A stretch of DNA of 64,000 nt, taken from contig OZ038379.1 in NCBI GenBank assembly GCA_964036045.1, forward strand, positions 122,831,706-122,895,705, in the 5' to 3' direction. Below, one piece after another: positions 34,837 to 43,740 of this stretch. The number at the start of each line of letters is the position of its first letter. Position 1 is the stretch's first letter. Source of the stretch: Eutreptiella sp. 'Long Island Sound 2002' (taxonomy: Eukaryota > Euglenozoa > Euglenophyceae > Eutreptiales > Eutreptiaceae). The translations under genes and the position numbers were made by a program. The notes below the pieces were generated by a model. The model worked only from the letters and a program-made list of their open reading frames with translations. It was not told the DNA's origin and did not search any database.

Positions 34837-37149
34837 TCAGTAGTCCTTCTGCCTTTTGATTCTTGGGGATGGTCGCCTGACATTGCTTGCATCCTTTGGC
34901 AACTCGTTCACAGGCACCCTTGAGGCCCCTGTGTAAACTCTGTGGCGTAGCTCCTGCTCCAGCACACGAGAATGTGTGTGGGCTGTCTCATTCCGATGCC
35001 AATGTTTGACATATTGGTCAATCAGACAATCAGGAACACAAATCCGTCCTTGCCAAAATAACTTGTCGCCTTGGATTTTGAAATCAGACGTTTCTTCAGA
35101 GTCGTAAGGCTTGTCCCCTTTCAACTTGTGGTAAATAGACCCAAAGAACCTGTCCTCCTTGTACATCTTCGTCCAATCCACATAGAGGAAGGAAGTTTCC
35201 TTGTCCTTTTGTTGTGGAGGGAGCGTGGATTTCGCTTTGGATCTCGTTGTAGGAAACACATTCAGGAGTGGCAGCGACGACTCAGAGTCAGGGTTAACTC
35301 CTGCAGTCTGATCTGCCTTGGTAATCTCCTTGCATCTGACCAAATCCACCTTCATCCGATTTTTAATCGAACATTGGAGACAATGTTTCTTGATCAGTGC
35401 TTGTTCCTCCTTGTCGAACTCGATCACTTCAGCTTTATCCGTCGCTGTCCCATGAAAACTCACTTCAGAGTAAGCCTCAGAGGCTGGGTAGGCCCAGCGA
35501 CTCAGGGCGTCCGCCACTGTGGTGTAGCGACCCGGAATGTAAGTCACATGGAGGTCAAATCTGCTGAGAGTTTCATGCCAACGACCTCCTCTTCCAGCTG
35601 GTCCACCAGGGGTATCCACATGTTCTGTCCTCCAGCTCTCCAGTGACTTGTGGTCAGTCAGTACCTCAACGCGATGGCCCAAGATCCAACCCTCATAGCG
35701 CCGTAAGGCACAAAGGATTGCGTAGGCTTCTTGCTCCCTTGGACTCCAATTTCGCTGTCTTGTTGTAAGCTTGCGAGACCAGAAAGCCAGGGGATGATGG
35801 TGACCTTCGTCGTCGACTTGTTCGATCGTAGCACCAATGGCGTAACGACTGGCGTCTGTACGAATATAAAAAGGTCTTCCATCCAACCACGGAGTCTTTA
35901 ATGTAACCACATTCGCCAGTGCTTCCTTGAGACCACTAAATGCCTCTTCACATTCTGGCGTCCACTTGAGCTTGACTTGAGATCCCTTCTTTCCTTCTAT
36001 TTTGCCAACCTTCAGTAACTCTGTCAACGGACCAGAGAACTTGGCGTAGAGAGGAAGGAACTCGTGGTAGTAATTGCAGCAGCCTAAAAAGGCACGAAGC
36101 TGCGTGATGGTTTTAGGCCTTTCCCAGAGCTGTAGGGCAGCCATTTTTCCTGGGGCTGGTCTTCTTGTCCCATCTTCCAAGACAGAGCCACAAAATTCCA
36201 CCGATTGGAGGAACATTTTGCCCTTCTTGGGTCCACACACGAGCTTCTCTTGTCGAAGGACTTCGAGAACTTTTCGAACTTGTTCTTCGTGCAACTTCAG
36301 GCACTCATCAAAGTTTTTTCCCAACGGCGTGGCAATCAGAAGGTCGTCAATGTAGATGCTGCAGAATTCTTGTAAATCCAGAGACTTGTGCTTCTGAAAT
36401 AAAATAGTCTCCATCATCTTCTGGAACATCGACGGCGCATTCTTCAGACCCATCGGCAGTACAGTCCACTGGACAGTGCCACAGGGCGTGCACATTGCCG
36501 TCAAATGCCTATCCTCCTTTTGAAGGGGCATCTGATGAAAGCCATGGCGCAAATCCAACACAGTAAAGAGCTTGCCTTTGGCTCTCGCGGCGATCTCTTT
36601 CTCAATTAAAGGAAGAGGATGCGCGTCTGGTACTGTGGCGGCGTTCAGTGCTCTGTAATCCACCACTAGACGCCAAGCATCTATGCTGGATTGGTCAGCA
36701 GGTGGGGGTTTTGGCACAGTAAATGGTGCTGAACACCAATCAGAACTCATGCAGCCCTCCAACCAACCGAACTCATAGAGATTGCGCTCAATAATCTTTC
36801 GCAGGGCATCTGCTTTGGTGCCGTGGAGATAGAATGGACGTTGTTTGTGAACCTTGGCGCCTTCGATTATCTCAATCCTGGCTTCCCCATTTTCACATCG
36901 ATTTGGGGGGTTTTTCCACAACTTCCCACTCAGCACGTCATCTTGATAATCTTCGAACACTGCGTCCCTTCTTGCAGATATCTTGTCTCCGTCGACCTGA
37001 TTCCCACATTTAATCACCGACATTATGTCCACCCATTTGCGAATTGTTGGTCGTGGTCTCATATTCTTGGCCACTTCATTCCAACTTCTTCGTCGCATTG
37101 TTGGCGGATGAAGCTCACCTGAGCTCGCTCCTCCGTGGGATCCCTCCAA
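34837..37149 (-). CDS. pol: Reverse transcriptase and RNase H (pol, middle part)
   Basis: 770-codon frame. Reverse transcriptase: LVVDYRALNAATVPDAHPLP, then VLDLRHGFHQMPL (residues 197-209, first catalytic Asp), LPMGLKNAPSMFQ and SIYIDDLLIAT (Asp pair at residues 268-269). RNase H: RTDASRYAIGA (Asp 432), EQEAYAILCAL and LTDHKSLESW (Asp 499). Then comes the His part of the integrase zinc-binding domain, HWHRNETAHTHS. A two-base difference near 34,920 shifts the frame between that part and the CKQC half in the next ORF. The frame also starts out of phase with the protease ORF. All catalytic residues are present. Confidence 0.95.
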   Translation of the reverse strand: MEGSHGGASSGELHPPTMRRRSWNEVAKNMRPRPTIRKWVDIMSVIKCGNQVDGDKISARRDAVFEDYQDDVLSGKLWKNPPNRCENGEARIEIIEGAKVHKQRPFYLHGTKADALRKIIERNLYEFGWLEGCMSSDWCSAPFTVPKPPPADQSSIDAWRLVVDYRALNAATVPDAHPLPLIEKEIAARAKGKLFTVLDLRHGFHQMPLQKEDRHLTAMCTPCGTVQWTVLPMGLKNAPSMFQKMMETILFQKHKSLDLQEFCSIYIDDLLIATPLGKNFDECLKLHEEQVRKVLEVLRQEKLVCGPKKGKMFLQSVEFCGSVLEDGTRRPAPGKMAALQLWERPKTITQLRAFLGCCNYYHEFLPLYAKFSGPLTELLKVGKIEGKKGSQVKLKWTPECEEAFSGLKEALANVVTLKTPWLDGRPFYIRTDASRYAIGATIEQVDDEGHHHPLAFWSRKLTTRQRNWSPREQEAYAILCALRRYEGWILGHRVEVLTDHKSLESWRTEHVDTPGGPAGRGGRWHETLSRFDLHVTYIPGRYTTVADALSRWAYPASEAYSEVSFHGTATDKAEVIEFDKEEQALIKKHCLQCSIKNRMKVDLVRCKEITKADQTAGVNPDSESSLPLLNVFPTTRSKAKSTLPPQQKDKETSFLYVDWTKMYKEDRFFGSIYHKLKGDKPYDSEETSDFKIQGDKLFWQGRICVPDCLIDQYVKHWHRNETAHTHSRVLEQELRHRVYTGASRVPVNELPKDASNVRRPSPRIKRQKDY

Positions 37150-37505
37150 TCAAAGGGGTCCACGAATGTCTTGAAGGGATGGTCGGACGAATTCAGCTTC
37201 ATTCCTGTCAATTCAGGCGAGATTCTTGGAGATTTGTCTTCATTCTTGCTTGAAATCTTGACTTTTTTGGCTTGATTCTTGTCTGATGGGGACGAATTGT
37301 AATGGATGGAGGCGTTCTCTTGAGGGACGCCGATTGTCCTTCCCTCCTTCCGCGACGATACGTCGGGATTCCGCTCTCGATCGTCTTCATCCACTCACAT
37401 TTCGTCGATTCTTGAGGATTGTGAGATGACCTCTTCTGTTCCCATTTCACTGCCATCTTGCCAATAATCTCCCAGATTCCCGTCAACTAAGCACGCCAAC
37501 GTGCT
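37150..37505 (-). pseudogene. Gypsy pol inter-domain segment
   Basis: Between the protease/methyltransferase-like ORF and reverse transcriptase. A charged segment (TGMKLNSSDHPFKTFVDPFD) is readable in the protease frame after the stop at 37,506, running on to 37,059, where it stops and the reverse transcriptase frame takes over. It is probably continuous pol sequence broken by one stop and one frameshift. Confidence 0.6.
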
Positions 37506-38681
37506 TCACGAACGCTGTGGCAAAGGCTTGCCATTGTCTTCGCAATACAGCTTCACGCCCTTGTGCGGAAGCTCGACAATGTCGATTGAAATGTCCATAA
37601 TGTCCTTGAACCAGTCTTGTCTTGGCCAATTGGGGACAATTAAAATCGCCTTTGCACCGGATTGCTTCAGCTTCTGCACCACACGAGGGAAAACATCGAA
37701 GGGTGGATTGATCCAAAGAGGTTCAGACCAGTCCTCACTCCAGGCATCGTGGTAGAACTTCGGAAATCTTTTATTCTTTTTGTTTGCAAAAGCATCAACT
37801 TCAGGACGAAAATTGTGGTTCTTTTCGAAATAATCCACCAGAATGTCCCGCCATTTGTCGACCACTCGATAGCAAACTGACTTCCACTTCTTGCTGTTCA
37901 ACGCATCCACCTTTCCTTCGTCGAAATCTTCTTGATTCCTTGTCCATTCCTGCCCATCTTGCTGAAAATGCAGCTTATTTCTCTCCTTGGATTGGTGGAT
38001 ACTCTTGGTATATGGGTGCAGATAATACAGTTCGGACGGGTCGGTGGTCGACGGATCCTGGAGGAAGCATGTCCTGTGTCCCATGGGCGACACACGGTGG
38101 GCGTGAAGCCAGGGTTGACCCGGGAATAAATCATACTTTATGCTGGCTTCATAAAATTTTCCAGCAAACCACTCCTCAGTGACCGTCTCTTCCACACTCC
38201 AGACTGATTGTTTCACCAATCTGACCGCCAATTCTGCTTCTCTGTCGCCACCGTCAAGGCGATGTCCGCTGACTCCCTCCAGATGTACAGGGGTGGAGGA
38301 CATCTTCGTCTCATCCTCCTGCAGAAAGCCTTTCCTCACCAGGTTCACCTCTGAACCATTGTCGATCAGACATCTGGCAAGTTTAACCTTACCATCCGTC
38401 GATCTGACCTGGATCCAGCAGACAAACTGGCGCTGCTTGCCTCGCCGGACAGCGCTGAGGACCCAGGCAGGGTACAGGAGGCCGGGGGACCGCGCCAGTC
38501 GATCCCAGCAGCGTCCATCCACCGCCCCAACTACCCTGATGGGTTTTTTCCTCCTGCCACTCAACCCCAGTGTTGGGATTTGGGTCAAGTTGGCTTCCCT
38601 ACTGCCATTCTTCTTCGTCGTTCGCCTGCACGTCCTGTACTTGTCCTTCGTCAACCCATTCTTCTCCTGCTTCGACAGCAT
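37506..38681 (-). CDS. pol: Retropepsin-like protease plus Dam-methyltransferase-like domain (pol, 5' part)
   Basis: 391-codon frame overlapping the preceding nucleocapsid-like ORF by about 80 bp in another frame. Retropepsin: ARCLIDNGSEVNLVRKG (catalytic Asp 107; the usual Asp-Ser/Thr-Gly is Asp-Asn-Gly here) and DLFPGQPWLHAHR (residues 185-196), the end of the fold. Residues 290-365 resemble phage Dam-type N6-adenine methyltransferases and the methyltransferase-like domain of DIRS-type elements. They show EVDAFANKKNKRFPKFY, then PLWINPPFDVF with the Asn-Pro-Pro-Phe motif, then ILIVPNWPRQDWF. The Asp-Asn-Gly variant makes protease activity uncertain. The second domain is assigned from motif order only. 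Confidence 0.8.
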   Translation of the reverse strand: MLSKQEKNGLTKDKYRTCRRTTKKNGSREANLTQIPTLGLSGRRKKPIRVVGAVDGRCWDRLARSPGLLYPAWVLSAVRRGKQRQFVCWIQVRSTDGKVKLARCLIDNGSEVNLVRKGFLQEDETKMSSTPVHLEGVSGHRLDGGDREAELAVRLVKQSVWSVEETVTEEWFAGKFYEASIKYDLFPGQPWLHAHRVSPMGHRTCFLQDPSTTDPSELYYLHPYTKSIHQSKERNKLHFQQDGQEWTRNQEDFDEGKVDALNSKKWKSVCYRVVDKWRDILVDYFEKNHNFRPEVDAFANKKNKRFPKFYHDAWSEDWSEPLWINPPFDVFPRVVQKLKQSGAKAILIVPNWPRQDWFKDIMDISIDIVELPHKGVKLYCEDNGKPLPQRS

Positions 38682-39105
38682 TCACTCCTTTTCCACGTCC
38701 ACGACCTCCAAATGATTTCCCCTTACCACCTTTCTTACCTCCTTCGCCTTTGTTGTTGGAGGTGTTGGAATTGGGGTTGGATTCGTTGGATCCGCCCTTG
38801 CCTCGACCTCCAGTATCCTTGTTGTTGCCGAAGGTCTTGTTCGCTGGCGTCTCCGCGTACAGGGGGTTGCCATTCACCTTTCCTTTGCCATTTCCACCTT
38901 TTTGGCCATTTTTTCCACCATTTTTTCCACCAGCATCGGTCCATCTTGAGTCGCTTGGATCTCCGCCTTGCTGCGAGTAATCTTTTGGTGTCCAGTCTCT
39001 GTTCTTTCCTTTGGACTGCCCTTTACCCTTTCCCCTTCCATGCTGGTCAGCATCTCGTGCTCCATCCTGCTGGGGATTTTTGGAAGAATTTCCTTTTCCA
39101 TCCAT
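38599..39105 (-). CDS. gag: Gly/Lys-rich nucleocapsid-like region
   Basis: 168 codons dominated by Gly, Lys, Asn and Ser, with many GKG and GGK motifs, suited to nucleic-acid binding. It is in the same frame as the gag ORF and separated from it by a single TGA at 39,139 plus about 30 bp, so it may be the C-terminus of Gag in an ancestral or read-through product. Its end overlaps the protease frame, a plausible place for programmed frameshifting. Confidence 0.6.
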   Translation of the reverse strand: MDGKGNSSKNPQQDGARDADQHGRGKGKGQSKGKNRDWTPKDYSQQGGDPSDSRWTDAGGKNGGKNGQKGGNGKGKVNGNPLYAETPANKTFGNNKDTGGRGKGGSNESNPNSNTSNNKGEGGKKGGKGKSFGGRGRGKGVNAVEAGEEWVDEGQVQDVQANDEEEWQ

Positions 39106-39138
39106 TTTGGACTGAATTGTTTTGAGATCTGAGGGCGT

Positions 39139-41760
39139 TCATCTGTGATCTGCGGTCGTGTGAGTCGCCGCTCGGCCTTCTTTTCCAAGGGCAATGCACA
39201 CAGAGCATCCCTTCTCACCAACGGCGTTGACCTTGCCTCCGAAGCCATGTGCATCCTGGGACTTCTGGCGTTCTAAGTTTGCATACTTTTCAAGTTGGTC
39301 CCAGATCTGCTCGACTCCATAACTGAAGATCCACGGTCGTACCTTCAAAACTGTTCCCTTATACTTCACTTTTCCATCCACCATGCTGCAGAAAAACTCC
39401 GACTGTTCAGAATCGTGGAAACCAACTCTCCATCTGCCCTCACGAATAGTGATGTCCTTCAATCCAGTAGCACTGATAGAGTGTAGCAACTCACGAACAG
39501 CCATTTTTCCCATAGTTTCTGGTAATCCTCGGACTTCAACCCAGTTGCCCAGGACTTTTTGGTCCGCCTGAGAGTCCCTGATCTTCTGCTTGGTCTCCGG
39601 CGTGAGCTTGCTCAGGAGGATCTTCTTCATTTCGCCTTCAGAAAGTCCTTCTCCAGAGTTCTCCGCCTCTTGCACCAAAAACTCCCAATCTTGCCTTGCA
39701 ATTTGGATCTCTTCCAGAAATAATTTCTTGATCGCCCTGAAGTTCTCCAGACGGTTCCTGTAATGATCTTCAGGTAGTCGTGATCCTTTCTTCTTCAGAC
39801 TGCGGTACAGCTCCTCATACGTCAGGGGATTCCCCTGATTTTGCCTCTCCACATACAGATTGTATGTGCTCTCTCGGAGCTTGCCCGTCAAGCAGTCCAT
39901 CAGCCCAAGGATCCAGAGCTCCTTGTCCAGCTTCTCGGTCTGCCGCCACACCACGAACTGCCTCTCGAAGGACGCCCAGTAATTTGGGTGTCCTGAGAAC
40001 TTCGGCTGCTTCATTACTGACCCTCTCAGCCTCATGTGCAAAGGGTTCAGCAAGTGGTCCAGGTTGAAGTTGGTGGCTGTGCCGACCGGATTGACGAAAA
40101 CTGGATTGACTGCGGCGCCTCCCATGGCCCGTGCCTGCGCAATTGCGGCCGCCAGCAACGCCTGGTCCACAGTAGGCTGCACGAACGGCGTTGGTTGAGC
40201 TTGATGCATCCTCATCTCCTGCAATTTCTTCTGCTTTTCTTTGATTTTTGCCTCGTTTTCTTTCTGCTGCCGGTCCTTCTTCTTTAAGGCCATGGATCGC
40301 TCCTTCACAGTGGTCCTTGCTTCTCCATCAATATCTCCGACAGTACCCACGGACAGTACAGACTTCCCTGACGAAGATTCTCCTCCTTCGGTACCCAGAT
40401 TGAACCCAATAGGACTTCCAAATCCAGTAGGGGGGATACCAGAAATTACAGTTCCAATTCCAGTAAAAGCTGGATGGTGGCCAGTAAAAGCTGGGGGTGC
40501 TGGAGAATGTGGAGCGCCGTAAGGCGTGGATGTGGGTGCAGCTGAGGAGGTAGGTGCTGGGTGGCTTGCCATCGTAGGCGCTGGTCCAGTGAGCACAGTA
40601 GTGCTCAGATTTTGTACCAGATTTGTAAGCTTCTCCAACTTCTGTTCCATGTCCTTCCACTTGCTGTCATCATCCCTCTTTTTCTCCTTGGCGGCCTTCT
40701 TCAGCTCCTTCACCCTTGATTCCAGCGACGAAATCTGTCGTCGACAGGAGCAGTCCTTGGCGCACTCGCCACAGGAAGGGCATCTCGTCCCCTTTCCTTT
40801 GCTTCTCACCTCGTCGACCCAAGTGTCAACACTGGAGGTGGAGCTGGGGAGTTTGGACAGCTGCTCCCTGGAGAGGTGAGAATGCGTCGAATCACACCTC
40901 ATCTCGTCGACCTCGTCGTCTTTCGGACCCCAGGCGCCAGACGGACCAGCGTGCGGATGCACATTCTGGCGTCTCTCCTCGGCAATGATGGCCATCTGCA
41001 CCATCACGGCTGCCTGGTGGTCGAACTGGTCCATCAGTTCTTCCCAATCCTCTTGCTCCTGCAGCTGGGCGTCGAATCTCGACCGGCCGCTGTCCCTGAG
41101 GAACTGGCACGACGCCCTGAACCAGTCCCTCAGGCGGCCACGATAGCCCGCCTCAGCCAGCAGCCAATTCTGCCGGTGCAGGAATTCCTCATTCCAGATC
41201 TGCTGAAAGTGGTTTTCCCAGTAATCACCACTAATTTCAGCTTCAGACTGCTCTCCTTCGCTGCTGCTGTCTTCCAGATCAGGCAAAGCGTGAGAGAAGG
41301 AACCAGATTCACTCGAGGAGGGAGATTCTCGACCGGGTTTAAGGTTGGGTGGGGCGTTCATGCAACACTCAGCACAAGTGTGAACACCAGGCCAATGTTT
41401 ATGGCCACAGTAAGGGCACTCTGATGGTTGGACCTCGGCTTGTTGGGGAGATGCTACGAATGTAACCTCAGGGGGAACACGCAGCGACCCAGAAGGAGTA
41501 ATAGCCCCGCTAAAGTCCGACGATCTCAGAGTATCAGTGGAGATTCCAGAAGCAGAGTCATGATTTCCTCTGCTACCATGTAACCGCTGCATAGTGGTTG
41601 ATCTTTCTTGTGATTGCGAAGCCTGCAGCCTTGATGCCCCAGGGGTCCTAACGCCCGACACTGCCCCTGATATCTCCGAACCCAACTGACCCTCTTCAGA
41701 CCCATATCCAGCCTCTTGGAGCGACATATGCGAAGCACTTGTAAGTCCTTTGAACTCCAT
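39139..41760 (-). CDS. gag: Gag capsid polyprotein
   Basis: 873-codon frame with a true ATG at 41,760 in the context CACCATGG. The first ~60 codons lie inside the 5' LTR, and the frame reads straight through the primer site. Features: a four-Cys segment (CPYC at about 115-118 and CAEC at 129-132), a coiled coil around residues 345-390 (SLESRVKELKKAAKEKK), and a Pro/Ala/Thr-rich stretch. The capsid-like domain follows from about residue 590 (PKFSGHPNYWASFERQF, then ILGLMDCLTGKLRE). A Cys/His motif, CSVCIALGKEG...HTTADH, comes just before the TGA stop. Gag forms the particle that packages element RNA. Confidence 0.9.
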   Translation of the reverse strand: MEFKGLTSASHMSLQEAGYGSEEGQLGSEISGAVSGVRTPGASRLQASQSQERSTTMQRLHGSRGNHDSASGISTDTLRSSDFSGAITPSGSLRVPPEVTFVASPQQAEVQPSECPYCGHKHWPGVHTCAECCMNAPPNLKPGRESPSSSESGSFSHALPDLEDSSSEGEQSEAEISGDYWENHFQQIWNEEFLHRQNWLLAEAGYRGRLRDWFRASCQFLRDSGRSRFDAQLQEQEDWEELMDQFDHQAAVMVQMAIIAEERRQNVHPHAGPSGAWGPKDDEVDEMRCDSTHSHLSREQLSKLPSSTSSVDTWVDEVRSKGKGTRCPSCGECAKDCSCRRQISSLESRVKELKKAAKEKKRDDDSKWKDMEQKLEKLTNLVQNLSTTVLTGPAPTMASHPAPTSSAAPTSTPYGAPHSPAPPAFTGHHPAFTGIGTVISGIPPTGFGSPIGFNLGTEGGESSSGKSVLSVGTVGDIDGEARTTVKERSMALKKKDRQQKENEAKIKEKQKKLQEMRMHQAQPTPFVQPTVDQALLAAAIAQARAMGGAAVNPVFVNPVGTATNFNLDHLLNPLHMRLRGSVMKQPKFSGHPNYWASFERQFVVWRQTEKLDKELWILGLMDCLTGKLRESTYNLYVERQNQGNPLTYEELYRSLKKKGSRLPEDHYRNRLENFRAIKKLFLEEIQIARQDWEFLVQEAENSGEGLSEGEMKKILLSKLTPETKQKIRDSQADQKVLGNWVEVRGLPETMGKMAVRELLHSISATGLKDITIREGRWRVGFHDSEQSEFFCSMVDGKVKYKGTVLKVRPWIFSYGVEQIWDQLEKYANLERQKSQDAHGFGGKVNAVGEKGCSVCIALGKEGRAATHTTADHR
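41561..41578 (-). other. Primer-binding site, initiator-Met tRNA
   Basis: Directly inside the 5' LTR the minus strand reads TGGTAGCAGAGGAAATCA. The first 13 bases are complementary to the 3' end of metazoan-type initiator methionine tRNA including CCA, the commonest primer for Ty3/gypsy elements. Confidence 0.85.
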
Positions 41761-42058
41761 GGTGAGATATGAAGAGTACGAAAACCCGGTCTACAAAAAT
41801 TGAGCAGACATAGAATCTCAATGCGCATACATCGCAATTAATGACACATCGTGAAATCATTGGAAATAATTTAAATAAATCCGATTGGGAAATCACGAAA
41901 GACAAATGCGACTCGACGCGCGCTCACAGGCGACATCTGGCGGCGAACGGAAAACATGAAACTGAGCGGAAAATTTACTGCACTAATGTACATCTGAGAA
42001 TCATTGGAATTCTGATCACATCAGTGTATAATTGAGTGCTGTCACTGCTGCCGTTACA
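41579..42058 (-). repeat. 5' LTR of gypsy element
   Basis: 480 bp with TGTAAC/GTTACA ends. It contains the element promoter and, unusually, the gag start codon at 41,760. It differs from the 3' LTR at about six sites. Confidence 0.95.
41866..41880 (-). promoter_or_regulatory. TATA-like A/T block in the LTR
   Basis: The minus strand reads ATTTATTTAAATTAT, about 105-120 bp upstream of the gag ATG in otherwise GC-balanced sequence. This is a plausible core promoter; no start site can be shown from sequence alone. Confidence 0.3.
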
Positions 42059-42063
42059 CCCGC
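42059..42063. repeat. Target-site duplication (right), CCCGC
   Basis: CCCGC directly after the right LTR, matching 31,792-31,796. Confidence 0.85.
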
Positions 42064-42595
42064 CCACTGGGCGGGCTGTTGGGGTCCGCCACCCACGTGC
42101 TGTGGGCGCGGGTGTGTGGGTGTTGGGGCCCAACACTGTCCCCTTGGCCTGCATGCCCTGTGGGGGCTGCGTGCCGCGGGGGTGGTGGGGGGCCGTCCCC
42201 GGGGGGGGTTGGCCTGCCACCGTTGTGAGGGCCCGGCGTCTGGTGTCAGGCGCTGTCCCTCCCCCAGCCGCCTGTCCTCTGGAGGGGGCAGCCAGGGTTC
42301 CGCGACCCGTGTGTCACGGGTGCGGTCGGTGCGGGTGTGGGGACCCAGCCCCGGCCCCACGGCGTGCGCCCTTGCGGGCCGGCGTTGCTCGCTGTGGGGG
42401 TGGCGGAAGGGCGTCCCCGGGGGAGGTGCCTTCCGCCGTTGTGAGGGGCGTCTGTGGTCAGGCGCTGTCCCTCCCCCGACTGCCCGCCCTCTGGGCGTGC
42501 TGTTTGGGTCCGTCACCGACATGTCGTGGGTGCGGGTGTTTGGGTGTGGGGGCCCAACACTGTCCCCTTGGCCTGCATGCCCTGTGGCCCTGTGC
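42059..42595 (+). repeat. Left satellite array, continuation
   Basis: The interrupted type-B monomer resumes with CCCGCCCACTGGGCGGG. It is followed by a type-A and a further type-B subunit in the same orientation, and the array ends around TGCATGCCCTGTGG at about 42,585. Confidence 0.9.
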
Positions 42596-43186
42596 CCACG
42601 CACTACAGGTCCTACACACCCTACTGTGGCACCATCCTGGTGGGCGAGCGCTACTGCTACTGGCTCAAGCCCCCACGTAGGACTACCACTCCTACACGCA
42701 CGCTCTACTGGGTGGTGTTGAGGATAAAGTTGTGGGTCCTAATGACCCTCCTGTGAAGAAGACAAGAGAACACAGCGCTGCTAAGCAACTGTGGCCTAAC
42801 AGGGACGTCACAACACGTTTCCCTGCGAGGGCTTGGCGGGGAAGGGCGCACAGGTGGCGTGCACAGCGCAGATGTCGATGGAGTCGAACTGCCCTCGCCA
42901 CTCCTGGCTGAGGCGCAGTCAGTTGATTGCGTGATCAGCGCCGTATATTTTAGCACGGCTCGAGGGACTGCACCAGTTCACCCTGACCCTCCCACCTGTA
43001 CAACAGAGGCCAATGGACTGGGTTCAAGACCGAGGAACCAAGACATACTCCACGTATTATACGCTTCTGAGTGTGCCCTATAATACACTGTCCCTGAACC
43101 CAGTTGCAAGCAAGCAAGCTTAAGGACTTCGCCCGTTCCCTTATGGAACGTAGGGCGAAGCCCTGGGTAACCTGGCAAGGGTTCAT
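42596..43186. other. Central unique spacer
   Basis: Non-satellite, non-palindromic sequence between the two satellite arrays. Only short open frames; no RNA gene or domain recognised. It abuts the 505-bp direct repeat at 43,187. Confidence 0.5.
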
Positions 43187-43691
43187 ACCGCGTGCACAGC
43201 GCGTGGCCTACTGTCAAATCCCTTTAAAGCATCGTGTGCACGCATGCAGGGAAGGGAGGCGAGATCAATACCACTGTAACCACACTGACTCAACCAGAAG
43301 GTGAGCTCCTCCTAGGCTTACCTACCTTACTCACCATGCTTTGTGTGAATGCCGAAGTGAAGCGAACGCAAAACAAACCTAAGCGTTCAAACAACCCTAT
43401 TGCGAGTTATAAACAGCCCTAAGCGTTCAATTGCATCGTGTGGCTTGCACGATTCTTCCTGTTGTGCCTCTTTTGTCCTCTGCGAAAAGGAGAACAGGGA
43501 ATGGCGAATGAGAGACGACGGCACAACGCAAAACAAGCCTAAGCGTCTAAGACAACCCTACTTTAACGCACAAACAATGCAAACACGAGCACACACTTCT
43601 CCTTTGGACCTGTGAAGAGAAGGGAAGGTGGGTGCATGCACAAGGAAGCCTGGCAACGTGTGTATGTCGGAATCCGGCACATGCATCGCGA
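43187..43691 (+). repeat. 505-bp direct repeat, copy 1
   Basis: Begins ACCGCGTGCACAGCGCG and ends CATGCATCGCGA, and repeats at 48,052-48,556 with the same length and scattered substitutions only. Moderate GC, several short motifs such as CCTAAGCGT, no coding domain. It lacks TG/CA ends, so it is not an obvious LTR. Confidence 0.9.
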
Positions 43692-43740
43692 AAATCACGC
43701 AATTATTCCAACGGCCACTTAACGGCCGTTCACGAAGGGT

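Larger units (their letters stand above)
31797..42058 (-). mobile_element. Ty3/gypsy LTR retrotransposon with chromodomain
   Basis: 10,262-bp element in minus orientation with 480-bp LTRs at both ends, a 5-bp target duplication, a tRNA primer site, a polypurine tract and gag, protease, methyltransferase-like, reverse transcriptase, RNase H, integrase and chromodomain coding regions. It is clearly lower in GC than the satellite it interrupts. The LTRs differ at about six positions by eye, so the insertion is fairly young. Frames are broken in several places (TGA at 39,139, stop at 37,506, shifts near 37,100 and 34,920), so this copy is unlikely to be autonomous unless some breaks are recoding signals. 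Confidence 0.97.
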
